Below are positions 15,331 through 23,732 of a DNA stretch of 48,796 bases, one piece after another. The DNA lies in contig NZ_AXWO01000037.1 of assembly GCF_000482705.1 (NCBI RefSeq), forward strand, positions 1 through 48,796. The letters are read 5' to 3'. Positions within the stretch are counted from its first letter, which is position 1; each line of letters begins with the position of its first letter. The notes beneath the pieces are model-generated. The model was not told the DNA's origin. It was given only the letters and a program-made list of their open reading frames with translations, and searched no databases. A program made the position numbers and the translations under genes. This DNA comes from Glycomyces arizonensis DSM 44726. GTDB lineage: Bacteria; Actinomycetota; Actinomycetes; Mycobacteriales; Micromonosporaceae.

Positions 15331-16029
15331 ATGTCACTGTCGAGTGCCGACATCACCCATCTGGAGTCGGTGTTGGCGCAAGGGAAGAAACCGAAGGTGA
15401 TGTTCACCGAATCGGCCGGGCAGGTCGCCGGGAAGTCCGGGAAGGTCGTCGCGCTCGACGAGGCCCGGGACGGCGACTTCGTCCTGGTCGCGTTCGGCTC
15501 GGACCAGCTGCCGTTCTCCCCCGCCGAGCTGCGCCTGCCCGAGCGCGGAGAGTCCTCCGCGCGCACCAAGGCGCCCCGGCCGCGCCAGGCGCCGGAAGCG
15601 CCCGCGCCGCCGCCGGGCCCGGGCCTGCTGCCCGACGCCCCCGAACCTGCCAAGAAGACCGCCAAGGCCACCGAGAGGAAGACCGTGTCCGACACCGCCG
15701 CCGAGACCAAGCCCGAGGCCGCACCGGCCCGCAAGAAGACCACCAGGGCCCGGTCCGCGAAGGACAAGCACCCCGAGCTGACGGTCACGTTGACCTATGA
15801 GGACGGCGAGTGGGCCGTCGCGGCCGCCAAGGGCGCGCGCACCCTCGTCAAAGGGGTCGCCGTCAGTCACACCGCGGCGCTGTCGATGTGCGCGGCCGCC
15901 GAGTCGGCCGAGGTGACCGAGCTGGTCACCGAGGTCGTCGACCGGATCCGCTCCGAGGCCGCCGAGGAGGCCGCGGCGCTGCGCAAGCGCCTCGAAGAGG
16001 CCGAGGCGCGCCTGGCCGAACTCGGATAA
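15331..16029 (+). CDS. Unrecognised protein with Lys/Ala/Pro-rich linker and C-terminal coiled coil
   Basis: The 232-residue protein has an N-terminal globular part of about 70 residues (VLAQGKKPKVMFTE and a FVLVAFGSDQLPFSPAELRL strand pair), a long disordered Pro/Ala/Lys linker (about 75-145), a second small domain (LTVTLTYEDGEWAVAAAKG, about 150-195), and a C-terminal charged coiled coil ending in EEAEARLAELG. ATG at 15331 is preferred because GGAG lies seven bases upstream. I do not recognise the family. The basic Ala/Lys/Pro linker resembles nucleoid-associated proteins, but this is weak evidence. Confidence 0.65.
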   Translation: MSLSSADITHLESVLAQGKKPKVMFTESAGQVAGKSGKVVALDEARDGDFVLVAFGSDQLPFSPAELRLPERGESSARTKAPRPRQAPEAPAPPPGPGLLPDAPEPAKKTAKATERKTVSDTAAETKPEAAPARKKTTRARSAKDKHPELTVTLTYEDGEWAVAAAKGARTLVKGVAVSHTAALSMCAAAESAEVTELVTEVVDRIRSEAAEEAAALRKRLEEAEARLAELG

Positions 16030-16044
16030 CACCGTATTGCCGGT

Positions 16045-16557
16045 TCACCCGCGGGCGTGCTTGATGTAGATCATCACCGCTTCGCGGGTGGTCTTCACCC
16101 CCAGGGCCTGGCGGGCCGCGGCGATGCGCCGGTTGGCCGTGCGCAGGGACACGAACTCGGCGTCGGCCGCCGCGGCGATCGTCGACCCGGCGGCGAGCCG
16201 GTTGAGCAGCGCCCGCTGCTCGAGGTCGAGGTCGAGGCCGTCGGTCGGTTCGGGTTTGCCGGGCATGAGCCCGAGGGGGCCGACGCGGCGCAGGTCCGCG
16301 GCGAGCGCGAGCGCGACCCGGCCGGTCGCGACGGCGACGATGCCCGCACCGCGGGCCGCGGCCAACACCGCCTGGGAGGCGGTGTGCTCGTCGGCGACGG
16401 TGCCGTGGGCGACCAGGCGCCGCTCGGCGAGGTCCCAGGCCGGCTCCAGCAGCGCGAAGCCGCGGTGGGCCTTCCATCCGGCGGCGGTGCAGCGGCGCAC
16501 CAGGGCGTCGGCGTCGGAGCCGGTGGCCACGACGTGCAGCGGGAGGGTCTCGCTCAT
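16045..16557 (-). CDS. Small protein with C-terminal LuxR-type helix-turn-helix
   Basis: The 170-residue protein has a C-terminal segment (about 115-170; LLNRLAAGSTIAAAADAEFVSLRTANRRI followed by LGVKTTREAVM) that follows the four-helix LuxR/GerE pattern, but with some unusual positions. The N-terminal 110 residues are a small alpha/beta domain (LHVVATGSDADALVRRC, GIVAVATGRVALALAADL) that looks like a degenerate receiver-like or sensory fold. The ATG overlaps the stop of the large LuxR gene as ATGA, so the two are coupled. It may be an accessory DNA-binding partner of the large regulator. Confidence 0.65.
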   Translation of the reverse strand: MSETLPLHVVATGSDADALVRRCTAAGWKAHRGFALLEPAWDLAERRLVAHGTVADEHTASQAVLAAARGAGIVAVATGRVALALAADLRRVGPLGLMPGKPEPTDGLDLDLEQRALLNRLAAGSTIAAAADAEFVSLRTANRRIAAARQALGVKTTREAVMIYIKHARG

Positions 16558-18992
16558 GCCGCACCGCCGGTGGCGTCGAGGAGGACGGCGGCCTCGGTGC
16601 GGGTCTTGGCGCCGAGTTTGCGCATGCCCGAGCGGATGTGGGTCTCGACGGTCTCGGCGGTGATGCCGAGGATCTCGGCGATCCGCCGGGAGGGGTGCCC
16701 GGCGGCGACTTGGCGCAGCACTTCGATCTCCCGGTCGGTCAATCCGCCGGTGCCCCGCGCTGAGCGGCGGTCGCGGCGCACGTCGTGGCGGCGCAGCGAC
16801 CGGCGGGCGCGCCCGGCCAGGACGGTCAGGCCGTGGCGTTCGGCGATGTCCTCGGCCGCTTCGAGGGCGGCGATGGCCGCGGCGGCTTCGCGGGTGTGGG
16901 CGGCGAGGGCGAGCAGGCAGCGGACCTGTTCGCGAGCGGCCAGGCCGTCCCAGGCGTCGGCGGCGGCGGTGAAGGCCTCGCCGCGAGCGGAGTCCCAGGC
17001 GTGGAGGGTGGCCTCGACCGGTGCGGGCCAGGCGCCGGCGCCGCCTTCGGGGTCGGTGCCGGTGTCGTAGGCGATCCAGCGGCCGGTGATGTGGGCGAGG
17101 CCGCCGACCAGGCCGCCGTCGCCGCCGGTGGCTTCGGGGCCGGGCTGGCCGTCGAGCCAGGCCGTCTCGTGTTCGAGCCAGGCGACCAGCGAGGTGAGCG
17201 CGGCGGGCGGGTCGGCGAGGCGGGCCAGGCGGGCGCGGGCGGTGCCGAGCGCGCCCGTGTCGGCTTCGGCCAGGGCCAGGGCGGCGACGATGAGGGTGTC
17301 GGCCACGGCCGGGAGGGCGTGGTCGGCCAGGGACTGGGCGGTGGCGATGAGATGGTCGAGGCCGGTGCCGGACAGGACCAGGCACCAGGCGGCGGCGGCG
17401 AGGAACCGGGTCTGCCAGGAGTAGGCGCCGGTCTCGGCGCAGCGGGCGGCGGCGGCGCGGGCCGCGGTTTCGGCCTCCAGGAGTCGGGCGGCGTCGGCCA
17501 GGGCGATCACGCGGCTCCAGGCGCACCAGTTCGCGCAGGCCGTATCGCCCGCTGCGAGCGCGGCGGCCTCGGCCCCGGCGAGCGCTTCGGGGTCGTCGCC
17601 GGCGAGCGCGGCGGCGAGCCCGACATGGGCGGGGGCGGTGCCCCACTGCTCGCGCAGGTGCTCGGCGAGCTCGGCCCGGCTCCCGGGCGGGGCGCTGAGC
17701 AGCCGCAGCTGGTCGCGTTCGGGCCCGGCGGGGGCGCTTTCGAGTGCGGCGGCCGCGGCGGCGGCCTCGCCGCACGACAGGTGGGCCCAGGCGCGGGCGA
17801 GGGCCGCCTCGGGGTCGGCCCCGTCTGCTGCCGCGTCGCCCAGGGCGGTCAGGGCGGCGCGGGGCCGTCCGGCTTCGATGGCGGCGCGGGCCGCCAGGAC
17901 GCGTCGTTTGGGATCGAGGTCGGCGGCGATGAGGAGTGCTTCGGCTCGGGCCGAGGGCCTGGGGTCGGCCTCGGCGGTGGCGACGGCGGCGGCCAGGGCC
18001 TGGTCGTCGAGCCCGGCGGCGCGGGCGTGGCGGGCCGATTCGAGGCCGGTCGTGGCCTCGGCCAGGCGGGTGTGCATGGCCGTGCGGGCGGCGGGGTCGA
18101 GGATGCCGGCGGCGACTTCGGCCATCCAGGGGCTGGCCGGGCGCAGGTGCTGGCCTTCGGTGACGGCCAGGCCCGCCTCGAGCAGGAGTTCGGCGCCGTC
18201 GCCGAGGAGGCTGGGGTGGGCCGGGCGGCCGAGCAGGCCCAGGGCGGCCAGGGCGGTGCGGCCGGGCCGGGGCAGGTCGGCGATCGCGGCGGCCGCGGCG
18301 GCGGCGGGGTCGGCGAGCGCGTCGAAGTCGAGTTCGGCTTCGGCGTCCCCGGCGCGCTTGGCCAGTGCGGTCAGGGCGAGCGGGTTGCGCCCGCCGCGGG
18401 CGGCGAGGGCCGCGACGCGGTGGGCCGGCAGGGTCGGGGCGGCGGTGCGGATGAGCGCCTCGGCTTCGGCGTCGGTCAGCTCGGGCACGTCGATGACGGT
18501 CGCGGCGGCCATGAGGCGGTCGCGGGCCGGTGCGGGCAGGCGGCTGGGGAGGCGCAGGGCGGCGGCGACGGGGAGGCGTTCGGCCAGGGTCGGGAGGACG
18601 GCGATGGTGGCCGCGTCGCACCATTGCAGGTCGTCGATGATCAGGACGCCGCCGCGGGTGCGGGAGTAGACCGCTTCGGCCAGCAGCGGCAGGTCGTCGG
18701 CGGGCATGCGGGCGCGGGTGGCGCGTTCCAGCGCGAGGGCGGGGGCGCCGGAGAGCATCGCCAGGCCGCCGCCGGCGTGGACGGGGCGGGCGCTGGCCGC
18801 GGCGAGCCGCTCCAGCAGATGGGTGCGCCCGCATCCGGGGGGACCGCAGAAGACGACCAGGCCGGTGCCGGTCAGGGCGGCACCGGCGCGGCGCAGGGCG
18901 TCGTCTCGGCTGGCAGGGGGCGCCGCTGCCCCCGTTTCGGCTGGTGGGGGCCGATGGCGCAGTCCGGGGACGGGAGACGACGGGGCTGCCAA
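16554..18992 (-). CDS. Large LuxR-family regulator with STAND/AAA ATPase domain
   Basis: The protein of about 812 residues has an N-terminal P-loop domain, a long alanine-rich helical repeat region (about 280-720), and a C-terminal LuxR helix-turn-helix (GLTDREIEVLRQVAAGHPSRRIAEIL). This is the layout of LAL/MalT-like regulators. The Walker A motif is GPPGCGRTH, with Arg in place of the usual Lys; Walker B is LIIDDLQWCD. The start is placed at TTG 18992, because AAAGGAG lies five bases upstream; GTG 19016 is an alternative. It is divergent from the dynamin operon and so is a candidate regulator of it. The Lys-to-Arg change may weaken ATP hydrolysis. Confidence 0.8.
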   Translation of the reverse strand: MAAPSSPVPGLRHRPPPAETGAAAPPASRDDALRRAGAALTGTGLVVFCGPPGCGRTHLLERLAAASARPVHAGGGLAMLSGAPALALERATRARMPADDLPLLAEAVYSRTRGGVLIIDDLQWCDAATIAVLPTLAERLPVAAALRLPSRLPAPARDRLMAAATVIDVPELTDAEAEALIRTAAPTLPAHRVAALAARGGRNPLALTALAKRAGDAEAELDFDALADPAAAAAAAIADLPRPGRTALAALGLLGRPAHPSLLGDGAELLLEAGLAVTEGQHLRPASPWMAEVAAGILDPAARTAMHTRLAEATTGLESARHARAAGLDDQALAAAVATAEADPRPSARAEALLIAADLDPKRRVLAARAAIEAGRPRAALTALGDAAADGADPEAALARAWAHLSCGEAAAAAAALESAPAGPERDQLRLLSAPPGSRAELAEHLREQWGTAPAHVGLAAALAGDDPEALAGAEAAALAAGDTACANWCAWSRVIALADAARLLEAETAARAAAARCAETGAYSWQTRFLAAAAWCLVLSGTGLDHLIATAQSLADHALPAVADTLIVAALALAEADTGALGTARARLARLADPPAALTSLVAWLEHETAWLDGQPGPEATGGDGGLVGGLAHITGRWIAYDTGTDPEGGAGAWPAPVEATLHAWDSARGEAFTAAADAWDGLAAREQVRCLLALAAHTREAAAAIAALEAAEDIAERHGLTVLAGRARRSLRRHDVRRDRRSARGTGGLTDREIEVLRQVAAGHPSRRIAEILGITAETVETHIRSGMRKLGAKTRTEAAVLLDATGGAA

Positions 18993-19169
18993 GGGGGCTC
19001 CTTTACGCTCTGGCACGAATGGGGGAGGCGACGGGGCGCCTGCGGTTTGTATCGTCGTTGTCAGTCGACCGATCGCCGACGCCTCTCATGATATTGCGGA
19101 AACTTCGATGCCGCAGACCGGCGTCGGCCACGCGGCATGCGAGACGGACGAAAGGGCGGACGCGTCAGT

Positions 19170-20660
19170 ATGGTGGCAGGGCAACTCACCACGAGTGTGG
19201 CGAGCATGTGCGAGGAGCTGTCCGGGAAGGTCAGCGACTCCTCACGTGCCGTCGTCGAGGAGGTGGCCTCCCGTCTGGGGCAGCCGTTGCGAGTCGCCGT
19301 CGCCGGGCGTTTGAAGGCCGGGAAGTCGACGCTGGTGAACGCGCTCATCGGCCGCCGCGTCGCCCCGACCGCGGCCGGGGAGTGCACGCGGGTGGTGACC
19401 CAGTTCCGCTACGGGCCGGCCGACCGGGTCGACGTGATCGACCGGCGCGGCGGCAAGCACGCGGTGCCGTTGGACGCCGCGGGGATGATTCCGACGACGC
19501 TGCCGATCCCGGCCGACGACGCGGCCCTGATCGATGTCCAGTTGTCCTCGGACAGTCTGCGGGATCTGATCGTGGTCGACACGCCCGGTCTGCAGTCGAT
19601 CAACACCGACATCTCGGATGCGGCCCGCGAGATGCTGTTCGCCGCGCCCATGGCCGACGACGTCGACGACGACTCCCGTGAGGCCGTGGCCGGTGCCGAG
19701 GCGATCATCTACGTGTTCACCCAGCAGGTGCGGGCCGACGACGTGGACGCGCTCGAGGCGTTCGCCAAGGCCTCCCAGCAGCTGTCGAGCTCCCCGATGA
19801 ACTCCCTCGCCCTGTACAACAAGGCCGACAAGCTCGCGCCGGGGCCCGGGCAGGACCCGTGGCCGGTGGCCGGGCCGATCGCCGCCGACCAGGCCGCGAT
19901 CCTGCGGCGCGCCGTGTGCGACGTGGTGCCGGTGGTGGGGCTGCTGGCCGAGACGGCCGAGGCGGGCCTGCTGACCGCCGCCGACTGCGAGGCCCTGCGC
20001 ACCCTCGCCGGGCTCGACGAGGAGAAGCGGGCGCTCATGCTCGCCTCGGCGGGGCTGTTCACCTCCACCGAGGGCCCGGTCGGCGAGGACCAGCGGCGCC
20101 GCCTGCTCGAGCGCCTGGACTTGTACGGCATCCACTTCGCGATCGCGCATTTGCAGGCCAATCCGCACCTGGCCACCGGTGAGCTGGTGCGGCTGCTGTT
20201 CGCCGCCTCGGGGTTCCCGCGGCTGCGCACCACGCTGCACCAGATCTTCGGGGTCCGCGCCGATGTCATCAAGGCCGGGTGGGCGCTCTCGCGCCTGGAC
20301 GCCGCGGCCGCCTCAGGGCCGCCGGGCGACCGCGACCTGCTGCGGGGCGCGGTCGAGTCGATCGTGGCCCGGCCCGAATACCACCGGCTGCCGCTGTTGG
20401 AGGCGGCCGCGTCGGTCACCACCGGGCAGGTCGCCCTGCCCGAGGACATGGAGGCCGAGGTCGCCCGGCTCGCTCTGACCGACGACGCCGGTGTCGTCTT
20501 GGGCCTGCCCTCGGCGGCCCGGCCGCAGCTGCGGCGCGCCGCGATCGAGGCCGCCGCGCGCTGGCGGGCGTTCGCCAACGGCGGGGCCACGCCGGCCCAG
20601 GCGCGGGTGGCGAACGTGGTGCATCGTGGTTTCCATCTACTGGCCCAACGTCTCGGCTGA
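19170..20660 (+). CDS. Dynamin-like GTPase, first of the operon
   Basis: This is a bacterial dynamin-family GTPase of about 496 residues. It shows the P-loop AGRLKAGKST (about 46-54), a threonine-containing G2 region (TAAGECTRVVTQF), G3 IVVDTPGLQS, and G4 LYNKADK. The remainder is helical and contains no long membrane hairpin, unlike the second dynamin gene, so it may be the soluble partner. It resembles the IniC/DynB type of actinobacterial dynamin pairs. The start is uncertain: ATG 19170 is used, with ATG 19137 as an alternative. Stop and next start are 21 bp apart, and GGAG precedes the next gene. Confidence 0.85.
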   Translation: MVAGQLTTSVASMCEELSGKVSDSSRAVVEEVASRLGQPLRVAVAGRLKAGKSTLVNALIGRRVAPTAAGECTRVVTQFRYGPADRVDVIDRRGGKHAVPLDAAGMIPTTLPIPADDAALIDVQLSSDSLRDLIVVDTPGLQSINTDISDAAREMLFAAPMADDVDDDSREAVAGAEAIIYVFTQQVRADDVDALEAFAKASQQLSSSPMNSLALYNKADKLAPGPGQDPWPVAGPIAADQAAILRRAVCDVVPVVGLLAETAEAGLLTAADCEALRTLAGLDEEKRALMLASAGLFTSTEGPVGEDQRRRLLERLDLYGIHFAIAHLQANPHLATGELVRLLFAASGFPRLRTTLHQIFGVRADVIKAGWALSRLDAAAASGPPGDRDLLRGAVESIVARPEYHRLPLLEAAASVTTGQVALPEDMEAEVARLALTDDAGVVLGLPSAARPQLRRAAIEAAARWRAFANGGATPAQARVANVVHRGFHLLAQRLG

Positions 20661-20681
20661 GAGAGAACTAAGGAGCATATT

Positions 20682-21248
20682 GTGACGACTCGACTCGGCG
20701 GGCCCCTGGTAGGGGCGTTGGTCGGCCTTGCCGCCGCCGGCCTGGGCGCCGTGTTCATCGCCGACGAACTCACGTGGCGGACCTTCGTCCTGGCCTGCGG
20801 GCCGGTCGCCGTCGCCGCCGTCGTCGCCGTCGCCACCGGCCGGTCCCTCACCCCGCCCCCCGCCGCTGCGGCGCCGGTGATGCCGGGCGTCGGTCCGCAC
20901 TCGGGGCCGATCCCGGCCGCGCAGCTGGCCGAGCCGGCCCGGGCCGCCCAGGCCCTGACCGACCGGAGCACGCTGGTGGAGGCGTGCATCTGGATGCGGG
21001 ACCGCGCCACCTCCCCGGCCCTGGCCTCCCAGCTCGACCAGACGTTCCAGAAGGTCGGCGTCGCCGCCGTGGACGCGACCGGGCAGCGGTTCGACCCGGC
21101 CGTCCACGAGGCCGGCGCCACCGTCGCCGCGCCCGGGCCCGCCGAGGACGGCATCATCGCCCGCACCGAGACCGTCGGCTACGCCGACCGCGGGCGGCTG
21201 CTGCGCCACCCGGTCGTCACCGTCTACCGCGGGCAGGTGCGGGCATGA
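20682..21248 (+). CDS. Membrane-anchored GrpE-like protein
   Basis: The 188-residue protein has two N-terminal hydrophobic segments (about 5-27 and 34-54), then a Pro/Ala linker. Its C-terminal region follows the GrpE beta-domain pattern: ASQLDQTFQKVGVAAVDATG, RFDPAVHEAG, GIIARTETVGYADRGRLLRHPVV. GrpE is the nucleotide-exchange factor of DnaK. The long N-terminal GrpE coiled coil is absent and replaced by the membrane anchor. GTG at 20682 follows AAGGAG. The stop overlaps the next start as ATGA. It may recruit an Hsp70 to the membrane with the dynamins; no Hsp70 gene is in the window. Confidence 0.72.
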   Translation: MTTRLGGPLVGALVGLAAAGLGAVFIADELTWRTFVLACGPVAVAAVVAVATGRSLTPPPAAAAPVMPGVGPHSGPIPAAQLAEPARAAQALTDRSTLVEACIWMRDRATSPALASQLDQTFQKVGVAAVDATGQRFDPAVHEAGATVAAPGPAEDGIIARTETVGYADRGRLLRHPVVTVYRGQVRA

Positions 21249-23131
21249 CCACCGCCACCGAGGCCAAGCCGAAACCGAAGCCGAACCCGGCCGCGCAGAT
21301 CCACAAGCTGTGCGCCAAGGCCGCCAAGGCCGGGAACGCCTCGCTGCGGTCGGTCGACGCCAAGGCCGCCGCCGAAGTCGACGAGGTCGCCCGCTGGCAG
21401 CCCGACAAGCCCGTGGCCGTCGTCGTCGGTGAGACCAAGCGGGGCAAGTCGTCGCTGGTGAACGCGCTGCTCGGGACGCCGGGCCTGTCGCCGGTGGACG
21501 CCGCGGTCGCCACCACCGCCTACCTCGAGTTCTCCCACGCCGAGCAGGCCTCGGTGCGCGCCTGGCAGCCCGGAGCGGCCGACCCGATGCTTCTGGGCGT
21601 GGGCGACCTGCGGAACTGGGCGACGCGCCTGGGCACGATGCCGCCGGGGATGGTCCCGCCGCGGCGGATGCTCGTGGGGCACCCCGCGCCGCTGCTCAAG
21701 CACCTGTCCATCGTCGACACGCCGGGGACGGGCGGGCTCGACCCCGACCACGCCCAGATCGCGCTCGAAGCGGTCTCCCGGGCGACGTGTCTCATCATGG
21801 TCACCGACGCCTCGTCCCCGATGGCCAAGACCGAGCTGGACTTCCTCTCCGAGGCCTCCCGGCGCGTCAACTTCGTGGTGTTCGTGTTGACCAAGACCGA
21901 CACCTATCCGGGGTGGCGGACCGTGCTGGAGGAGAACCGGGCCCTGATCGAGGCGCACGCGCCCCGGTTCCGCCACGCCCCGCACTTCCCGGTCTCGGCC
22001 ATGCTCGCCCAGCACGCCCTGGCCTCCCAGGGCCCCACCCGCCAGGCTCTGGCCAAGGAGTCGGGCATCGGCAAGCTCCAGCGGGCGCTGGTGCGCGTGG
22101 CCACGGCCGGGAAGGCCCTGGTGGCGGCCAACGTCGTGCGGGCCGTGCGCACCGAGTTCGCGCGCCTGGCCACCTCGGCGCAGGCCGACATGAAGGCCTA
22201 CGACCCCGACCCCGCCTCGGCCAATCGCCTCAAAGAGGAGAAGAAGCAGGTCCTGGCGACCCGCCGCGGGGAGACGAAGAAGGCGAACCTGGCGCTGCGC
22301 GTGGAGACCCAGCGGGCCAAGATCGAAGTGCAGGGCCGTCTGCGGGCCCACCTCCAGCAGTTGGAGGAGGCGCTGATCGACGAGGTCGAGAAGGCCAACA
22401 AGAACGCGCTCGAATCGCTCCCCCAGCGGGTCGACATCGCCTTGCAGGGCATCGCCGCGCGCTTGTCCGGTGAGCTGCACCAGCGGTTCGTGCTGCTGGC
22501 CGAACGGGTGCTGCGGCAGGTGTTCAACGACGACGAGCTGCGCCAGGCGACCAGTTCGATCTCCGCCGGGCTCCGCGCGGCCGCCTCGGGGCGGGCCAGG
22601 AGAGACGCCAACAACGACGGGGCGCTGCTCATGGCCTCCTCGGCGGGTGTGGCGATGATGGCCGGGCGGGCGGTCTCGATGGGGGCCGGCGCGGTCGGCC
22701 TCGGCGCTTTGACCGGGATCGGCGCGGTCGCCCTGTCGGCCTCGGGCATCGGCGTGGGGCTCGCCGCGGCGGCGTTCCTGCTGTACCGGCGGAAGATCCA
22801 GGGCAACCGCCAGGCCGCGAAGCAGTGGATCCAGCGCGTGGTCGCCGAGGCGCGGGCGAATCTCAACGAGGAGATCGGGTTCCGCTTCACCGAGGTCGAG
22901 TTCGTGTTCAACTCCACGCTCGACGACGCTTTGGAGCGTCGCGGCGCGGAGTACGACGCGCGGATCTCGGCGGCCGAGTCGGCCGCGAAGGCCGACCAGG
23001 CGGCCCGCGCGAAGAAGAAGGACGCCCTCAAGCAACGTCGCGATTCGATGGCGCAGAAGGTGAAGCAGCTTGACGAGGTGCTGGCGAAGGCCCGCACGCT
23101 CGTGCCAGGCGAGGAGGATGGCGATGGATGA
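21245..23131 (+). CDS. Dynamin-like GTPase with membrane-inserting hairpin
   Basis: The 628-residue protein has a P-loop GETKRGKSS (about 62-70), G3 IVDTPGTGG and G4 LTKTDT, then long charged helices (about 330-410) and an amphipathic region. A strongly hydrophobic Gly/Ala-rich double segment at roughly 460-520 (LLMASSAGVAMMAG through VGLGALTGIGAVALS to AAAFLLY) probably inserts in the membrane. A charged coiled coil ends the protein. This is the IniA/DynA-like partner of a two-dynamin system. The ATG overlaps the GrpE-like stop, and the 3' end overlaps the acidic-protein gene, so all are coupled. The likely role is membrane remodelling or repair, by analogy with the family. Confidence 0.85.
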   Translation: MTTATEAKPKPKPNPAAQIHKLCAKAAKAGNASLRSVDAKAAAEVDEVARWQPDKPVAVVVGETKRGKSSLVNALLGTPGLSPVDAAVATTAYLEFSHAEQASVRAWQPGAADPMLLGVGDLRNWATRLGTMPPGMVPPRRMLVGHPAPLLKHLSIVDTPGTGGLDPDHAQIALEAVSRATCLIMVTDASSPMAKTELDFLSEASRRVNFVVFVLTKTDTYPGWRTVLEENRALIEAHAPRFRHAPHFPVSAMLAQHALASQGPTRQALAKESGIGKLQRALVRVATAGKALVAANVVRAVRTEFARLATSAQADMKAYDPDPASANRLKEEKKQVLATRRGETKKANLALRVETQRAKIEVQGRLRAHLQQLEEALIDEVEKANKNALESLPQRVDIALQGIAARLSGELHQRFVLLAERVLRQVFNDDELRQATSSISAGLRAAASGRARRDANNDGALLMASSAGVAMMAGRAVSMGAGAVGLGALTGIGAVALSASGIGVGLAAAAFLLYRRKIQGNRQAAKQWIQRVVAEARANLNEEIGFRFTEVEFVFNSTLDDALERRGAEYDARISAAESAAKADQAARAKKKDALKQRRDSMAQKVKQLDEVLAKARTLVPGEEDGDG

Positions 23132-23669
23132 GTTCGACGAGTTCGCCGACGGCGGCGGCGAGGGCGGGCCCGACGACGGGTTCGACAGTGCCGTCAACGA
23201 CGATGCCATGGGCGATGACGACCCTATGGGCGATGCGGCCATGGACGGCGACGACGGCCCCTCCTCCCCCTTCGACGACTTCGAGGACGCCCCGGTCGGC
23301 GGCGGGGACGACCTCGACGCGTTCGACTTCGACGACGCCTCGGATGGCCTGGAGGACGGGATCGACGACGCGTTCGACGTCGACGACGACTTCGACGACG
23401 AACCTGCCGAGGCCGACGCGGACGAGACCGCCTACGCGGCGACGCACGAGGACACGCTCGTCGCCGAGGCCGACAACCCGGCCGCGTTCCCGCCCGAATT
23501 GGACCTGGACGTGCCCGAACCGGTCGACGGCTACCCGTGGGTCGACCTCGATTCGCTCGGCGAGACCGAGACCGAACCGTGGGTCAACACCGTCGAATCC
23601 TCCGACTTCGCCGCCGCCGACCTCGACGACGTCGCCTCCGAGGCGCTCTCGCGGTTCTGGGAGCGGTGA
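23124..23669 (+). CDS. Highly acidic, probably disordered protein of the dynamin operon
   Basis: About 181 residues, with Asp and Glu dominating (runs such as FDVDDDFDDEPAEADADE) and almost no Lys or Arg. The last 45 residues are less repetitive and contain aromatic positions (VDGYPWVDLDSLGE, EPWVNTVESSDF, ALSRFWER), possibly a binding motif for a partner. ATG 23124 has GAGGAGG six bases upstream and overlaps the dynamin stop. No known domain. The acidic body could bind a basic surface of a dynamin or chaperone or mimic DNA; this is speculation from charge and operon position. Confidence 0.7.
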   Translation: MDEFDEFADGGGEGGPDDGFDSAVNDDAMGDDDPMGDAAMDGDDGPSSPFDDFEDAPVGGGDDLDAFDFDDASDGLEDGIDDAFDVDDDFDDEPAEADADETAYAATHEDTLVAEADNPAAFPPELDLDVPEPVDGYPWVDLDSLGETETEPWVNTVESSDFAAADLDDVASEALSRFWER

Positions 23670-23732
23670 ATGTAAGCAAAGCGTAAGCGCCTGCACCGCC
23701 GCGTCGGCACCGGCCGCGTGGAAGATGGAAGG

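Noticed and set aside
16785..19091. A 768-codon plus-strand open frame opposite the LuxR/STAND gene
   Set aside because: Gly/Gln/Arg-rich shadow with no motif; the minus-strand frame has Walker B and LuxR signatures.
23671..23692. GTAAGCAAAGCGTAAGC before the sulfite-oxidase-like gene resembles the IS terminal repeat
   Set aside because: Only a short core is shared, there is no partner repeat or transposase nearby, and the surrounding genes are intact.
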